NCBI GenBank assembly: GCA_963783965.1 | Contig: CAWAPQ010000005.1 | Location: 257,811 to 321,810 of the forward strand | Length of the DNA: 64,000 bases | Direction: 5' to 3' | DNA from: Bog-473 sp963783965 | GTDB taxonomy: Bacteria; Actinomycetota; Acidimicrobiia; Acidimicrobiales; RAAP-2 | Shown: piece after piece, positions 28,618 through 40,046 of the stretch | How positions within the stretch are numbered: the stretch's first letter is position 1 | Layout of the letters: each line of letters opens with the position of its first letter | The notes under the pieces: model-generated | Databases searched by the model: none | What the model was told of the DNA's origin: nothing | Seen by the model: the letters and a program-made list of their open reading frames with translations, nothing else | Translations under genes and position numbers: made by a program

Positions 28618-29897
28618 GCAGCGACGAGACCGCGCTGGACGCCGATCCCGAGGTGGCCCGCCTCGTCGGGGAGGAGCTCACCCGGCAGCAGACCACACTG
28701 CAGCTGATCGCCTCCGAGAACTTCACGTCGCCGGCCGTGCTCGCCGCCTCGGGCTCGGTGCTGACGAACAAGTACTCCGAGGGATACCCCGGCCGGCGGT
28801 ACTACGGGGGGAACCGGGTCATCGACGAGGTGGAGGAGCTCGCCCGCACCCGCGCCACCGCGCTGTTCGGTGCCGAGCACGCCAACGTGCAGCCGCACGC
28901 CGGGGCCAACGCCAACCTGGCGGCATACCAGGCCCTCCTCGAACCGGGCGCGACCGTGCTCGCCATGCGCCTCGACCACGGCGGCCACCTGACGCACGGA
29001 TCGCCCGCCTCCATCGTCTCGAAGTTCTGGCGCTTCGTGTCCTACGGCGTCACACCGCAGTCGTCCGACGCGGCCCACCCCGGTGAGGTCATCGACTTCG
29101 ACCAGGTGGCCCACCTCGCCAAGACCGAGAAGCCGGCGCTGATTGTGGCGGGCTCGACGGCCTACGCGCGGATCATCGACCCCGTGCCGTTCCGCGAGAT
29201 CGCGGACTCGGTCGGCGCCCGCTTCATGTTCGACGCCGCCCATCCGGCGGGCCTCATCGCCGGCGGCGCCCACCCGAGCCCGGTGGGCGTGGCCGACGTG
29301 GTCACGCTGACCACCCACAAGACGCTGCGCGGCCCGCGGGGCGGCGCCATCCTGTGCGGCGAGGAGCTGGCCAAGAAGATCGACAGCGCCGTGTTCCCCG
29401 GCCTGCAGGGTGGCCCGCTCGAGCACGTGATCGCCGCCAAGGCGGTGGCCTTCGCCGAAGCGGCGCAGCCGGAGTTCCGTCTCTACGCCGAGCAGGTCGT
29501 GGCCAACGCCGCCGCCCTGGCCGGTGCCCTGGCCGGGCACGGGTTCCGGCTCGTCTCGGGCGGCACGGACAACCACATGCTGCTCGTCGACCTGCAGCCC
29601 TTCGACCCGGAGCTGACCGGGAAGGAGGCCCAGGAGGTCCTCGACCGGGCCGGCATCACCTGCAACCGCAACACCATTCCCGACGACCCGCGCTCACCGT
29701 TCCTCACCTCGGGCCTGCGCCTGGGCACGGCGGCCGAGACGACGGCGGGCATGGGGACGGACGAGATGCGCCTGGTGGCCGACCTCATCGCGCGCACGCT
29801 CAGGGCCCGGACCGACGAGGGCGAGATCGACGCGGTGCGCGCGGAGGTCGCCACCCTGTGCGCCGCCTTCCCGCCGTACCCCGATCTCCTGGCCTAG
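28614..29897 (+). CDS. glyA: Serine hydroxymethyltransferase
   Basis: GlyA interconverts serine and glycine with PLP and tetrahydrofolate. The 427-residue protein has LQLIASENFTSPAVLAASGS, LTNKYSEGYPGRRYYGG, ANVQPHAGANANLAAYQAL, FDAAHPAGLIAGGAHPSPVG (normally DxAHxAGL), the PLP lysine in TTHKTLRGPRGG (K236), and TSGLRLGTAAETTAGM. The frame is open far upstream, but that part is antisense to the thiolase. ATG 28614 with GGGGAAGGG upstream is the start. It lies 3 bp before wecA, so co-transcription is likely. Confidence 0.96.
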   Translation: MSSDETALDADPEVARLVGEELTRQQTTLQLIASENFTSPAVLAASGSVLTNKYSEGYPGRRYYGGNRVIDEVEELARTRATALFGAEHANVQPHAGANANLAAYQALLEPGATVLAMRLDHGGHLTHGSPASIVSKFWRFVSYGVTPQSSDAAHPGEVIDFDQVAHLAKTEKPALIVAGSTAYARIIDPVPFREIADSVGARFMFDAAHPAGLIAGGAHPSPVGVADVVTLTTHKTLRGPRGGAILCGEELAKKIDSAVFPGLQGGPLEHVIAAKAVAFAEAAQPEFRLYAEQVVANAAALAGALAGHGFRLVSGGTDNHMLLVDLQPFDPELTGKEAQEVLDRAGITCNRNTIPDDPRSPFLTSGLRLGTAAETTAGMGTDEMRLVADLIARTLRARTDEGEIDAVRAEVATLCAAFPPYPDLLA

Positions 29898-29900
29898 CGC

Positions 29901-31100
29901 GTGCCCGACATCGGCTGGTACGGCCTGGTGCTGGTGATTGCGGCGGGCGCCACGGCCGCACTGACGGTCCCGGCCAAGCGCATCGCGCTGCGGGTGGGCT
30001 ACGTCGCCCAGCCCGGCGACCGCACCGTCCACACCAAGCCGACGCCGTACGGCGGTGGAGCCGCCATGTTCCTCGGGTTCATGGTCGCCGTGCTCGGCGC
30101 GGCGTCCATCCCGCAGCTCCGGCCGATCTTCCAGGACTCGCCGGAGATGGCCGGCGTCGTGCTGGCGGCCGGCGCCATGTTCGCGGTCGGCCTGATCGAC
30201 GACGTGCGCGACATGTCCGCCCCGGCCAAGATGGCCGGGCAGGTCCTGGCCGCCAGCATCCTCTACTTCAGCGGCGTCACGATGTACGAGCTGAAGATCC
30301 CGCTGGCGGGGTTCTTCGTCCTGACGCCGGGCATCGTCCCGCTCATCACCGCGGTCTGGGTGATCGCACTGACCAACGCCGTCAACCTCATCGACGGCCT
30401 CGACGGCCTGGCCGCCGGCGTGGTGGCGATCGGCGGGGGCGCCCTCGCGCTCTACGGCATCCGCCTCATGGGGCTCGGCCTGCTGCCGAGCGACAACATC
30501 GGACCGTTGGTGGCCGTCGCCGCCTGCGGCATCTGCCTGGGCTTCCTGCCGTTCAACTTCAACCCGGCGCGCATCTTCATGGGTGACGCCGGCGCGCACT
30601 TCCTCGGCCTGCTCATGGCGGCCTCGACGATGGTCATCGGCGGCCGCGTCCCCACCGCGGTGCCCATCAGCGGGGTCACCTACTTCTTCTTCGCCCCCCT
30701 GTTCATCCCCATCCTGATTCTCGGCGTCCCCCTGGTCGACATGGCGTTCGCCTTCGTCCGGCGCACGGCGCGCGGGACCGGGTTCCACACCCCGGACAAG
30801 GAGCACATCCACCATCGGCTGCTCCGTCTCGGCCACGGCCCGCGGCGCAGCGTCATCATCCTGTGGGCCTGGACGGCCATCCTCTCCAGCTTCCTCCTCT
30901 TCCCCCTGTTCGTGCACCAGGTCAACGCCTTCATCCCGATCGGCGCCGCCGCCCTGGGCGTGGGGCTCTACACCTTCTTCCACCCGGGACTGCGCCGGGG
31001 GAACGGGGATGACGACGAGGAAGATGAGCGTCAGCTGGGAATTCCGCCCCCTCCCGAGGAGGCGGAGCGGCTCAGCGAGGTCGTCCAGTTCCCTTCCTGA
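29901..31100 (+). CDS. wecA: Undecaprenyl-phosphate N-acetylglucosaminyl 1-phosphate transferase (WecA/TagO type)
   Basis: A polyprenyl-phosphate sugar-1-phosphate transferase of 399 residues. It has about ten membrane helices and the family's aspartates in VGLIDDVRDM and NAVNLIDGLDGLAAG, the FNFNPARIFMGDAGAHFLG loop, and the C-terminal cytoplasmic HIHHRLLRLGHG. The acidic tail (GDDDEEDERQ) is extra. The enzyme starts arabinogalactan or other glycopolymer linkage units on the lipid carrier. Mycobacteria have the homologue (rfe, Rv1302) in the same place, directly before the ATP synthase operon. The start is a GTG, 3 bp after glyA. Confidence 0.92.
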   Translation: MPDIGWYGLVLVIAAGATAALTVPAKRIALRVGYVAQPGDRTVHTKPTPYGGGAAMFLGFMVAVLGAASIPQLRPIFQDSPEMAGVVLAAGAMFAVGLIDDVRDMSAPAKMAGQVLAASILYFSGVTMYELKIPLAGFFVLTPGIVPLITAVWVIALTNAVNLIDGLDGLAAGVVAIGGGALALYGIRLMGLGLLPSDNIGPLVAVAACGICLGFLPFNFNPARIFMGDAGAHFLGLLMAASTMVIGGRVPTAVPISGVTYFFFAPLFIPILILGVPLVDMAFAFVRRTARGTGFHTPDKEHIHHRLLRLGHGPRRSVIILWAWTAILSSFLLFPLFVHQVNAFIPIGAAALGVGLYTFFHPGLRRGNGDDDEEDERQLGIPPPPEEAERLSEVVQFPS

Positions 31101-31284
31101 CCGTTTGGACGCCATCTGGGCCGGGATGCGATGATGAGGCCTGTGTACCCCGTCCACCTCGCCTCGTCCGACGCTGCCGTCCCGGCAGCCTCGCGGACGA
31201 CGGACTCCGGCGCGCCACGCACCGCATAAGGGGTCAGCAGTCGGATGCGTGGTCAAGTGAGCCTCGACGTGCGCGCCCATCCGG

Positions 31285-31518
31285 GTGAGCGCACCGGACG
31301 AGTCCTCCCAGCAGAAGGAGCCCAAGCCGCTGCCGGGCGCCATGGCCTTTCTGAGCATGGGGCTGTCGGCCGCCGTCTGCGTGGGCATCGGGCTCGGGCT
31401 CGGGATCTTGGTGGACGACGCGCTGCACACCGCGCCGGCCTTCTTGCTGGTCGGCCTGGCGCTCGGGCTGGCCGTGGCCGCCCTGAGCGTCGTCAAGCAG
31501 ATCCGCACGTACCTGTAG
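31285..31518 (+). CDS. atpI: AtpZ/AtpI-family membrane protein
   Basis: The 77-residue protein starts at a GTG and has two membrane helices: AMAFLSMGLSAAVCVGIGLG, then LGILVDDALHTAPAFLLVGL and onward. This is the AtpZ/AtpI pattern, first gene of many atp operons, proposed to help c-ring assembly or Mg2+ uptake. It ends 10 bp before a second, longer membrane protein of the same operon. Confidence 0.8.
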   Translation: MSAPDESSQQKEPKPLPGAMAFLSMGLSAAVCVGIGLGLGILVDDALHTAPAFLLVGLALGLAVAALSVVKQIRTYL

Positions 31519-31528
31519 GGGCCCGGCC

Positions 31529-31951
31529 ATGAACAACATGCTCGACGGGCTTTCGGGCCTCGGGGGCAACGCGCTGGCCAAGGTGCTGCGCCGCACCATC
31601 GTCTCGGCCATCATCGTGGGCGCCGCCGCCATCCTCATCGCCCTGCTGCTGTCCGTCCCGTGGGCCGCGCTCGGCCTCGCCATCGGCCTGACGATCGCCG
31701 TGCTCAACTTCCGCTTCCTCGATGCCGGGGTGGCCAAGCTCAACACGTCCGGAGAGACCAACAACAAGGTGCTGCGGCGCGCCATCGGGACCAAGAGCGT
31801 GACCCGCCTGGGCATCATCACCGTGATCTGCGTGGGCCTGCTGCTGCTCAACGGCGCGCTCGGCATCGGTGCGGTGGCCGGTCTCGTCATCTTCCAACTG
31901 CTCTTCGTCGTCAACGTGGGGCGCGTCATCGTTTCGCAGGGGATTCAATGA
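31529..31951 (+). CDS. ATP synthase subunit I-like membrane protein
   Basis: The 140-residue protein has four predicted helices: SAIIVGAAAILIALLLSVPW, ALGLAIGLTIAVLNFRFLDA, LGIITVICVGLLLLNGALGI and AVAGLVIFQLLFVVNVGRVI. Position between atpI and atpB, overlapping atpB by 4 bp (ATGA), and its topology match the uncC/AtpI-like 'ATP synthase I chain'. No enzymatic motif. Likely an assembly helper. Confidence 0.75.
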   Translation: MNNMLDGLSGLGGNALAKVLRRTIVSAIIVGAAAILIALLLSVPWAALGLAIGLTIAVLNFRFLDAGVAKLNTSGETNNKVLRRAIGTKSVTRLGIITVICVGLLLLNGALGIGAVAGLVIFQLLFVVNVGRVIVSQGIQ

Positions 31952-32679
31952 AGAACCACTTCGTGCTCGCCAGCGGCAACATCACGATCGGCGATCACCA
32001 CAGCGTCTGGCACGTGGCGGGACTCACCATTTACGGCGACGTCGTCTGGACCACGCTGCTGGCGGCGGCCATCGTTCTCGCCTTCGGGTTCCGCATGCGG
32101 GCCAAGGTCACGTCGGGCGTGCCCGGCAAGCTGCAGCTCTTCTGGGAGACGCTGGTCGAGCAGGTGACCGACCTGGCCGACTCGGCCATCGGGCCCGAGG
32201 GCCGTCCCTTCGTCGGCCTGGGCGTGACCGTCTTCTTCTTCATCCTGATCTGCAACTGGCTCGCCTTCGTGCCGAGCGGGGACCCCGGTTTCCTGGCGCC
32301 GCCGACCGGTGACGTGAACCTCCCGCTGGCCCTCGCCCTCACCGTCTTCTTCCTGGTGCACTACAACTCGGTCAAGGCGCGGGGCTGGGGCGGCTACTTC
32401 AAGCACTACGCCCAGCCCTATGCCGCGCTCACCCCGATCAACATCATTGAGGAGATCACCAAGCCGATCACGCTGACCTTCCGGCTCTTCGGCAACATCT
32501 TCTCCGGCGTGCTGATGGTCGCGGTGATCGTCGCCCTGATCCCGCCCTACCTGTCCTGGATCGGCCTTCTCGTCTGGAAGCCCTTCGACGAGCTCTTCAT
32601 CGGCGCCATCCAGGCCTTCATTTTCGCCCTTCTGACCATCATGTACCTCGGTATGGGCATGAGCAGGGATCAGCACTGA
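31948..32679 (+). CDS. atpB: ATP synthase Fo subunit a
   Basis: The 243-residue subunit a provides the proton half-channels. Helices are visible along the protein, including FVGLGVTVFFFILICNWLAF, and the essential arginine is in ITLTFRLFGNIFSG. The last helix region (FIGAIQAFIFALLTIMYLGM) is also conserved. ATG 31948 overlaps the previous stop. Confidence 0.96.
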   Translation: MKNHFVLASGNITIGDHHSVWHVAGLTIYGDVVWTTLLAAAIVLAFGFRMRAKVTSGVPGKLQLFWETLVEQVTDLADSAIGPEGRPFVGLGVTVFFFILICNWLAFVPSGDPGFLAPPTGDVNLPLALALTVFFLVHYNSVKARGWGGYFKHYAQPYAALTPINIIEEITKPITLTFRLFGNIFSGVLMVAVIVALIPPYLSWIGLLVWKPFDELFIGAIQAFIFALLTIMYLGMGMSRDQH

Positions 32680-32736
32680 GGATCCGGGCGATCAGCGGAC
32701 CATTCGAACTCACGATCTCGACAAAGGAGAGGAAAC

Positions 32737-33012
32737 ATGGCAACAAACGACATTGAAGGTGCGGTACGTGTCGCCGGCGCCCTCATCGGTGGTGGCCTCG
32801 CGCTGGGCGGCGGCGCCATCGGTGCCGCGGTCGGCGACGGCCTGGCCGGTTCGCAGACGATCGCAGCCATCGCACGGCAGCCCGAGATTGAGGCCAAGGC
32901 CCGTCAGTACTTCTTCCTGACGGTCGGCCTGGTGGAGGCGATGTACTTCATCAACCTGCTGTTCATGGTGGTGTTCGTCTACGTCTTCGCCGCCAAGAGC
33001 ATCGCCGGCTAG
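32737..33012 (+). CDS. atpE: ATP synthase Fo subunit c
   Basis: The 91-residue hairpin has a glycine-rich first helix (AGALIGGGLALGGGAIGAAV), a polar loop (ARQPEIEAKARQY) and a second helix with the proton-carrying glutamate in FLTVGLVEAMYFINLLF. The residues around it (EAMYF) are those of H+ rather than Na+ rings. AAAGGAGAGG precedes the ATG. Confidence 0.97.
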   Translation: MATNDIEGAVRVAGALIGGGLALGGGAIGAAVGDGLAGSQTIAAIARQPEIEAKARQYFFLTVGLVEAMYFINLLFMVVFVYVFAAKSIAG

Positions 33013-33066
33013 CGCGACCCAACTCACCGACTCCCTCACGGAGACATTCCGGAAACTGAGAGCACC

Positions 33067-33609
33067 ATGACCACCGCAGGCATATTCCTCTTGCCCAATG
33101 GGACCTTCTTCATTGAGCTGATCGTCTCGATCATTCTGATCCTGGCCATCTACAAATGGGTGCTTCCTCCCATCAACAAGGCGATGGAGGAGCGCCAGGA
33201 GAAGATCAGAGAGTCCCTCGAGGCCGCTGACAAGGCTCGGGCCGACGCAGAGGCCGCCGACGACCAGCGCCGCACCGTGCTGGAAGAGGCGCGCCACCAG
33301 GCCCGCGAGATCGTCGCCACCGCCAATCGCACCGCGGAGCAGGTCCGCACCGACGCCCAGGTGAAGGGGCAGAGCGACTACGAGCGCATTGTGGGCAACG
33401 CCGACGTCGAAATCGCCCTGGCCCGCCAGCGGGCCGTCGAGGAGGCCGCGGCGCGCATGGGTGACATCGTGATGGAGGTCGTGGAGCGGGTGATCGGGCG
33501 TGAGGTGGACGCGGAGGCCCACCGCGACCTCATTGACGAGGCCGTCGCCGCGCTGCGGGCCGACACGGCCGGTGGCGCCGCCGCCGCCGGGACCGGGGCC
33601 AGGCAGTGA
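33067..33609 (+). CDS. atpF: ATP synthase Fo subunit b
   Basis: The 180-residue protein has one N-terminal helix (ELIVSIILILAIYKWVLPPI) and then a long charged coiled coil (AMEERQEKIRESLEAADKAR) forming the peripheral stalk. The C-terminus (ERVIGREVDAEAHRDLIDEA) binds the delta subunit. It overlaps atpH by 4 bp. Confidence 0.95.
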   Translation: MTTAGIFLLPNGTFFIELIVSIILILAIYKWVLPPINKAMEERQEKIRESLEAADKARADAEAADDQRRTVLEEARHQAREIVATANRTAEQVRTDAQVKGQSDYERIVGNADVEIALARQRAVEEAAARMGDIVMEVVERVIGREVDAEAHRDLIDEAVAALRADTAGGAAAAGTGARQ

Positions 33610-34543
33610 ACCCCACGCTTCAGGGCTACACCGCCGCGGTCGCCGAGAAGGCCGGTACGGCCGCGCTCGGCGGCCTGGCGGCCGACCTCGAGGCGATTGA
33701 GCAACTCGTGCTGGCCAACCCCCAGCTCCGGGCGGCGCTGACCGACACCGCCGTGCCCGGCCCGGCCCGCCGGGCCGTCGTGCTGGACCTCCTCGACGGG
33801 AAGGTCACGCCCGAGGCCCGCCGCCTCGCCGCGTACGCCAGCGGCGTCGTCATCGCGCCCGAGGTTCCCAATGCGCTCGGCTGGGTCAGCACCCGGGTCC
33901 GCCACCTGTCCGAGGGCCAGGACGAGGAGCCCGGCCTGAGCCTGCTGCAGTCCCGCCAGCGCGTCGGGGGCTACGCCACGGCGGTGCACGAGGACATGTC
34001 GACCGCGGAGCTGGAGTCGCTCGAGGACGACCTGTTCCGGTTCGCCCGCATCGTGGAGGCCACGCCCCCCCTCCGCGCCGCGCTGACCGACCGCGACCTG
34101 GAGGTGGCGGCGCGCCAGGGGCTGGTCACGCAGCTGCTGGAGAGGAAGATCTCGGCCGCCAGCCTGTCGCTGGCCCGCTACGCCGTCACCGGGGGGAGGG
34201 CCCGCGACATCGTCGGGACCCTGGACTTCCTGGTGGAGTTGGCCGCCCAGGCGCGGGGCTGGCGCATCGCCCGCGTGCGTGCGGCGGCGCCGATCGACGA
34301 CGCCCAGAGGACCGAATTGACCGAATCGCTCGGCGCCCTGGCCGGCGCGCCCGTGGAGTTGCAGGTGGAGGTGGACGAGTCACTGCTCAGTGGCGCGTTG
34401 ATCCGCATCGGCGACCTGCAGGTCGACGCCACGGCCCGGGGCCGGATTGATGCGCTCCGGGAGCACTTCGCGCCGACGGGCTGGGAGCCGGCCGGGTTCG
34501 GCCGGGGCCAGAGTTCGCAGGACCAGACAGAGGGAGCAGAGTG

Positions 34544-34544
<1 letters not shown>
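33606..34544 (+). CDS. atpH: ATP synthase F1 subunit delta, with duplicated N-domain
   Basis: The delta/OSCP subunit joins the b stalk to F1. At 312 residues it is longer than the ~180 of E. coli. Two copies of the helical N-domain are visible: GYTAAVAEKAGTAALGGLAA...ANPQLRAALTDTAVPG, and GYATAVHEDMSTAELESLED...ATPPLRAALTDRDLEV. They are followed by one C-domain (VELQVEVDESLLSGALIRIG). Longer delta subunits occur in other actinobacteria. GTG 33606 overlaps the atpF stop; its own stop overlaps the atpA ATG (TGATG). Confidence 0.92.
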
Positions 34545-36067
<1,523 letters not shown>

Positions 36068-36070
36068 CGC

Positions 36071-36976
36071 ATGGCCGGAGGCCAAGAGCGCATCCTGCGG
36101 CGCCGGATCCGCAGCGTGCAGTCCACGAGGAAGATCACCAAGGCGATGGAGCTCATCGCCGCCTCGCGGATCGTGCGCGCCCAGAACCGCATTGCCGCCA
36201 ACCGCCGCTTCCGCGAGGGGATGGAGCGCGTGCTGCGGCTCGCCGCCGCCGCCGACCCGATGGCCGCCAAGACGCTGCTGGGGACGCCCGAGTCGCCCCA
36301 GCACGTCGGGATCCTGGTCATCGCCGGTGACCGGGGCCTGGCCGGGTCGTACAACTCGGGCGTGCTGCGCCTGACCGAGCGCGCCGTCGCCGAGTACCGC
36401 GCCGCCGGGACCGAGGTCACGGTGTGGTCCGTCGGCAAGAAGGCCCCCTCCTACCTCCGCTACCGCGGCATCGACGTGGCGCAGTCGTTCGTCGGTCTGG
36501 CCGACCGCCCCGAGTTCGGCGACGCCCGGCACATCGCGGCCCTCGTGGCGGCGCCGTTCATCGCCGGTGAGATCGACCTCGTGCAGATGGTGTCCACCCG
36601 TTTCATTTCCGCCGGCACCCAGCGCGTCGAGCGGATGCAGATGCTGCCGCTGCCCCTGCCCGAGGAGGCCGGGGTGGTCTACGAGGAGGAAGGGACGCTG
36701 GAGGGCTACACCGAGTTCGAGCCGGAGCCGGCGAAGCTGCTGGAGAAGCTGGCGCCCCGCGCGCTGGAGGCGGAGATCTTCGCCGCCCTGCTGGAGGGTG
36801 CAGCCGCATTCTTCACCGCCCAGCAGCGTGCCATGGCGGCCGCCACCGAGAACGCGGACGAGCTCGTCCGCACCCTGACCCGCGTCATGAACCGCGCCCG
36901 TCAGGACGCCATCACCACCGAGATCATGGAGATCGTCGGCGGGGCCGAGGCGCTCCGCCAGTCGAAGGGAGCTTGA
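36071..36976 (+). CDS. atpG: ATP synthase F1 subunit gamma
   Basis: The central rotor shaft, 301 residues: N-terminal coiled-coil (LRRRIRSVQSTRKITKAMEL), a central alpha/beta domain with VIAGDRGLAGSYNSGVLR, and a C-terminal coiled coil (ENADELVRTLTRVMNRARQD, then ITTEIMEIVGGAEAL). Starts 3 bp after atpA stops. Confidence 0.97.
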   Translation: MAGGQERILRRRIRSVQSTRKITKAMELIAASRIVRAQNRIAANRRFREGMERVLRLAAAADPMAAKTLLGTPESPQHVGILVIAGDRGLAGSYNSGVLRLTERAVAEYRAAGTEVTVWSVGKKAPSYLRYRGIDVAQSFVGLADRPEFGDARHIAALVAAPFIAGEIDLVQMVSTRFISAGTQRVERMQMLPLPLPEEAGVVYEEEGTLEGYTEFEPEPAKLLEKLAPRALEAEIFAALLEGAAAFFTAQQRAMAAATENADELVRTLTRVMNRARQDAITTEIMEIVGGAEALRQSKGA

Positions 36977-36980
36977 CCGT

Positions 36981-38434
<1,454 letters not shown>

Positions 38435-38435
<1 letters not shown>

Positions 38436-38941
38436 TGGCCGACGGCGTCTTCGGCGTGGAGATCGTCACGCCCGAACAGTCCCTCTACGCCGGTGGCGCG
38501 ACCTCCATTGTGCTGGCGACCTCCGAGGGTGCCCTGACCGTCCTCGACGGCCACACCCCCCTGGTGGGCGACGTGGTGCACTGCGAGGTCAAGGTGGAGC
38601 AGCCCGAGGGGACGCTGTTGCGCCTGGCCGTGCACGGCGGCTTCCTGCAGGTCGACACCAGCCCGGGCGCGGCCGCGGGCCTGGCCGAGGGCGACGGCCC
38701 CCTGCCCGGGTTGTCGACCCGGGTGACGGTGCTCGCCGGCGTGGCGGAGCTGGCCTCGGAGATCGACATCCCCCGAGCCGAGCAGGCCCGTGAGCGGGCG
38801 GCCCAGCGGGTGAACGAGCTGGGGGCCGGCCGCGGCCCGGTGTCCGAGGACACCGGGGAGGACGTGGAGCTGGCCGAGGCGGAGGGTGCCCTGGAACGGG
38901 CCGAGCTGCGCATTGCCGTGGCCACCGAGTCGGCCGCTTAG
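38435..38941 (+). CDS. atpC: ATP synthase F1 subunit epsilon
   Basis: The 168-residue epsilon subunit has the N-terminal beta sandwich (FGVEIVTPEQSLYAGGATSI, then LTVLDGHTPLVGD and LRLAVHGGFLQVD) and C-terminal helices (IPRAEQARERAAQRVNE). An inserted ~15-residue acidic/Gly loop (RGPVSEDTGEDVEL) and an insertion in the sandwich (GAAAGLAEGDGPLPG) make it longer than usual (~135). GTG start overlapping the atpD stop. Confidence 0.93.
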
Positions 38942-38949
38942 ACCCCTTC

Positions 38950-38970
38950 CGGCGGCCGGACCGGTCGCCG
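38950..38970. terminator. Possible bidirectional terminator hairpin between atpC and glpX
   Basis: CGGCGGCCGG and CCGGTCGCCG form an almost perfect inverted repeat (one mismatch, very short loop) in the 36 bp between two convergent genes. There is no T tract, so it may act only as a hairpin or with Rho. Confidence 0.35.
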
Positions 38971-38977
38971 CCCTGAC

Positions 38978-39973
38978 TCAGCCGAACGAGATGGAGCTGA
39001 ACTCCGCCAGCTTGGCCAGCGCGTGGCTGGCGTCGATCTTGCGCAGCGTCCCGGACTTGGACCGCATGACCAGCGACTGCGTGGTGGCCCCGAACTCGTG
39101 GTACTGCACGCCCTGGAGCAGCTCGCCGTCGGTGATGCCGGTGGCGGCGAAGAAGCAGTTGTTCCCCTGCACCAGATCGTCGGTCGTCAGCACCTGGTCG
39201 AGCGCGTAGCCCGCTTCGGCCGCGGCGGCCCGCTCTTGCTCGTCGCGCGGGTAGAGCCGGCCCTGGATCTCCGCTCCCATGCACTTGAGGGCGGCGGCGG
39301 CCAGGACACCCTCGGGCGTGCCGCCGATGCCGAAGAGGATGTCGGTGCCCGCCCCCGGCCAGCCGGTGGCGATCGCCCCCGCCACGTCGCCGTCGGAGAT
39401 CAGCCGGATGCGGGCCCCGGTGGCGCGTACCTCGGCCACCAGGGCGTCGTGGCGGGGCCGGTCCAGAATCACGGCCGTCAGGTCGCGGATGGGGCGCCCC
39501 AGCGCTTCGGAGAGGGCGTGCAGGTTCTCGGTGGGCGTGCGGCGGATGTCGCAGGCGCCCTTGGCCCGTGGCCCCACGGCCAGCTTCTCCATGTAGACGC
39601 AGGGACCGGGGTCGAACATGGCGCCCCGCTCGGCGACGGCGATGACGGCCAGGGCGCCGCCACGCCCCTGGGCGGTCAGCGTCGTGCCGTCGATGGGGTC
39701 GACGGCGATGTCGGTCAGCGGGGGCGTGCCGTCACCGATCTTCTCCCCGTTGAAGAGCATCGGCGCGTTGTCCTTCTCGCCCTCGCCGATGACCACGATG
39801 CCGTCCATCGGCACGCTGGACAGGACGGTCCGCATGGCCTCGACCGCCGCCCCGTCGGCACCGAGCTTGTCGCCGCGGCCCATCCATCGGCTCGCCGCCA
39901 TGGCGGCGGCCTCGGTGACCCGGACGAGGTCCATGGCGAGGTTGCGGTCGGGGGCCTGGCGCTCGGTCACCAC
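38978..39973 (-). CDS. glpX: Class II fructose-1,6-bisphosphatase
   Basis: GlpX dephosphorylates fructose-1,6-bisphosphate in gluconeogenesis; actinobacteria rely on this class. The 331-residue protein has MDLVRVTEAAAMAASRWMGR, the metal-binding VVIGEGEKDNAPML, VDPIDGTTLTAQGRGGALAV, YMEKLAVGP, DGDVAGAIA, and FGIGGTPEGVLAAAALKCMG. Two adjacent GTG codons (39973, 39970) can start it, preceded by TATGGT and no ribosome site. Divergent from murA. Confidence 0.95.
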   Translation of the reverse strand: MVTERQAPDRNLAMDLVRVTEAAAMAASRWMGRGDKLGADGAAVEAMRTVLSSVPMDGIVVIGEGEKDNAPMLFNGEKIGDGTPPLTDIAVDPIDGTTLTAQGRGGALAVIAVAERGAMFDPGPCVYMEKLAVGPRAKGACDIRRTPTENLHALSEALGRPIRDLTAVILDRPRHDALVAEVRATGARIRLISDGDVAGAIATGWPGAGTDILFGIGGTPEGVLAAAALKCMGAEIQGRLYPRDEQERAAAAEAGYALDQVLTTDDLVQGNNCFFAATGITDGELLQGVQYHEFGATTQSLVMRSKSGTLRKIDASHALAKLAEFSSISFG

Positions 39974-39981
39974 GGCCTTTG

Positions 39982-39987
39982 ACCATA
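39982..39987 (-). promoter_or_regulatory. Candidate -10 box for leaderless glpX
   Basis: TATGGT on the minus strand ends 8 nt before the first GTG of glpX. It lies in the 73-bp region shared with the divergent murA promoter. Confidence 0.45.
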
Positions 39988-40033
39988 GTGGGTCGTTGAT
40001 CGCGGCTTGCCCTTCGGCCGGGCCTCCAGCGGC

Positions 40034-40039
40034 GATACT
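40034..40039 (+). promoter_or_regulatory. Candidate -10 box for leaderless murA
   Basis: GATACT ends 7 nt before the GTG of murA, with no Shine-Dalgarno sequence. Confidence 0.45.
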
Positions 40040-40046
40040 TGGGGTC

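Noticed and set aside
31945..32676. Minus-strand frame opposite atpB
   Set aside because: Complete mirror of the atpB coding region with no start signal; a shadow frame.
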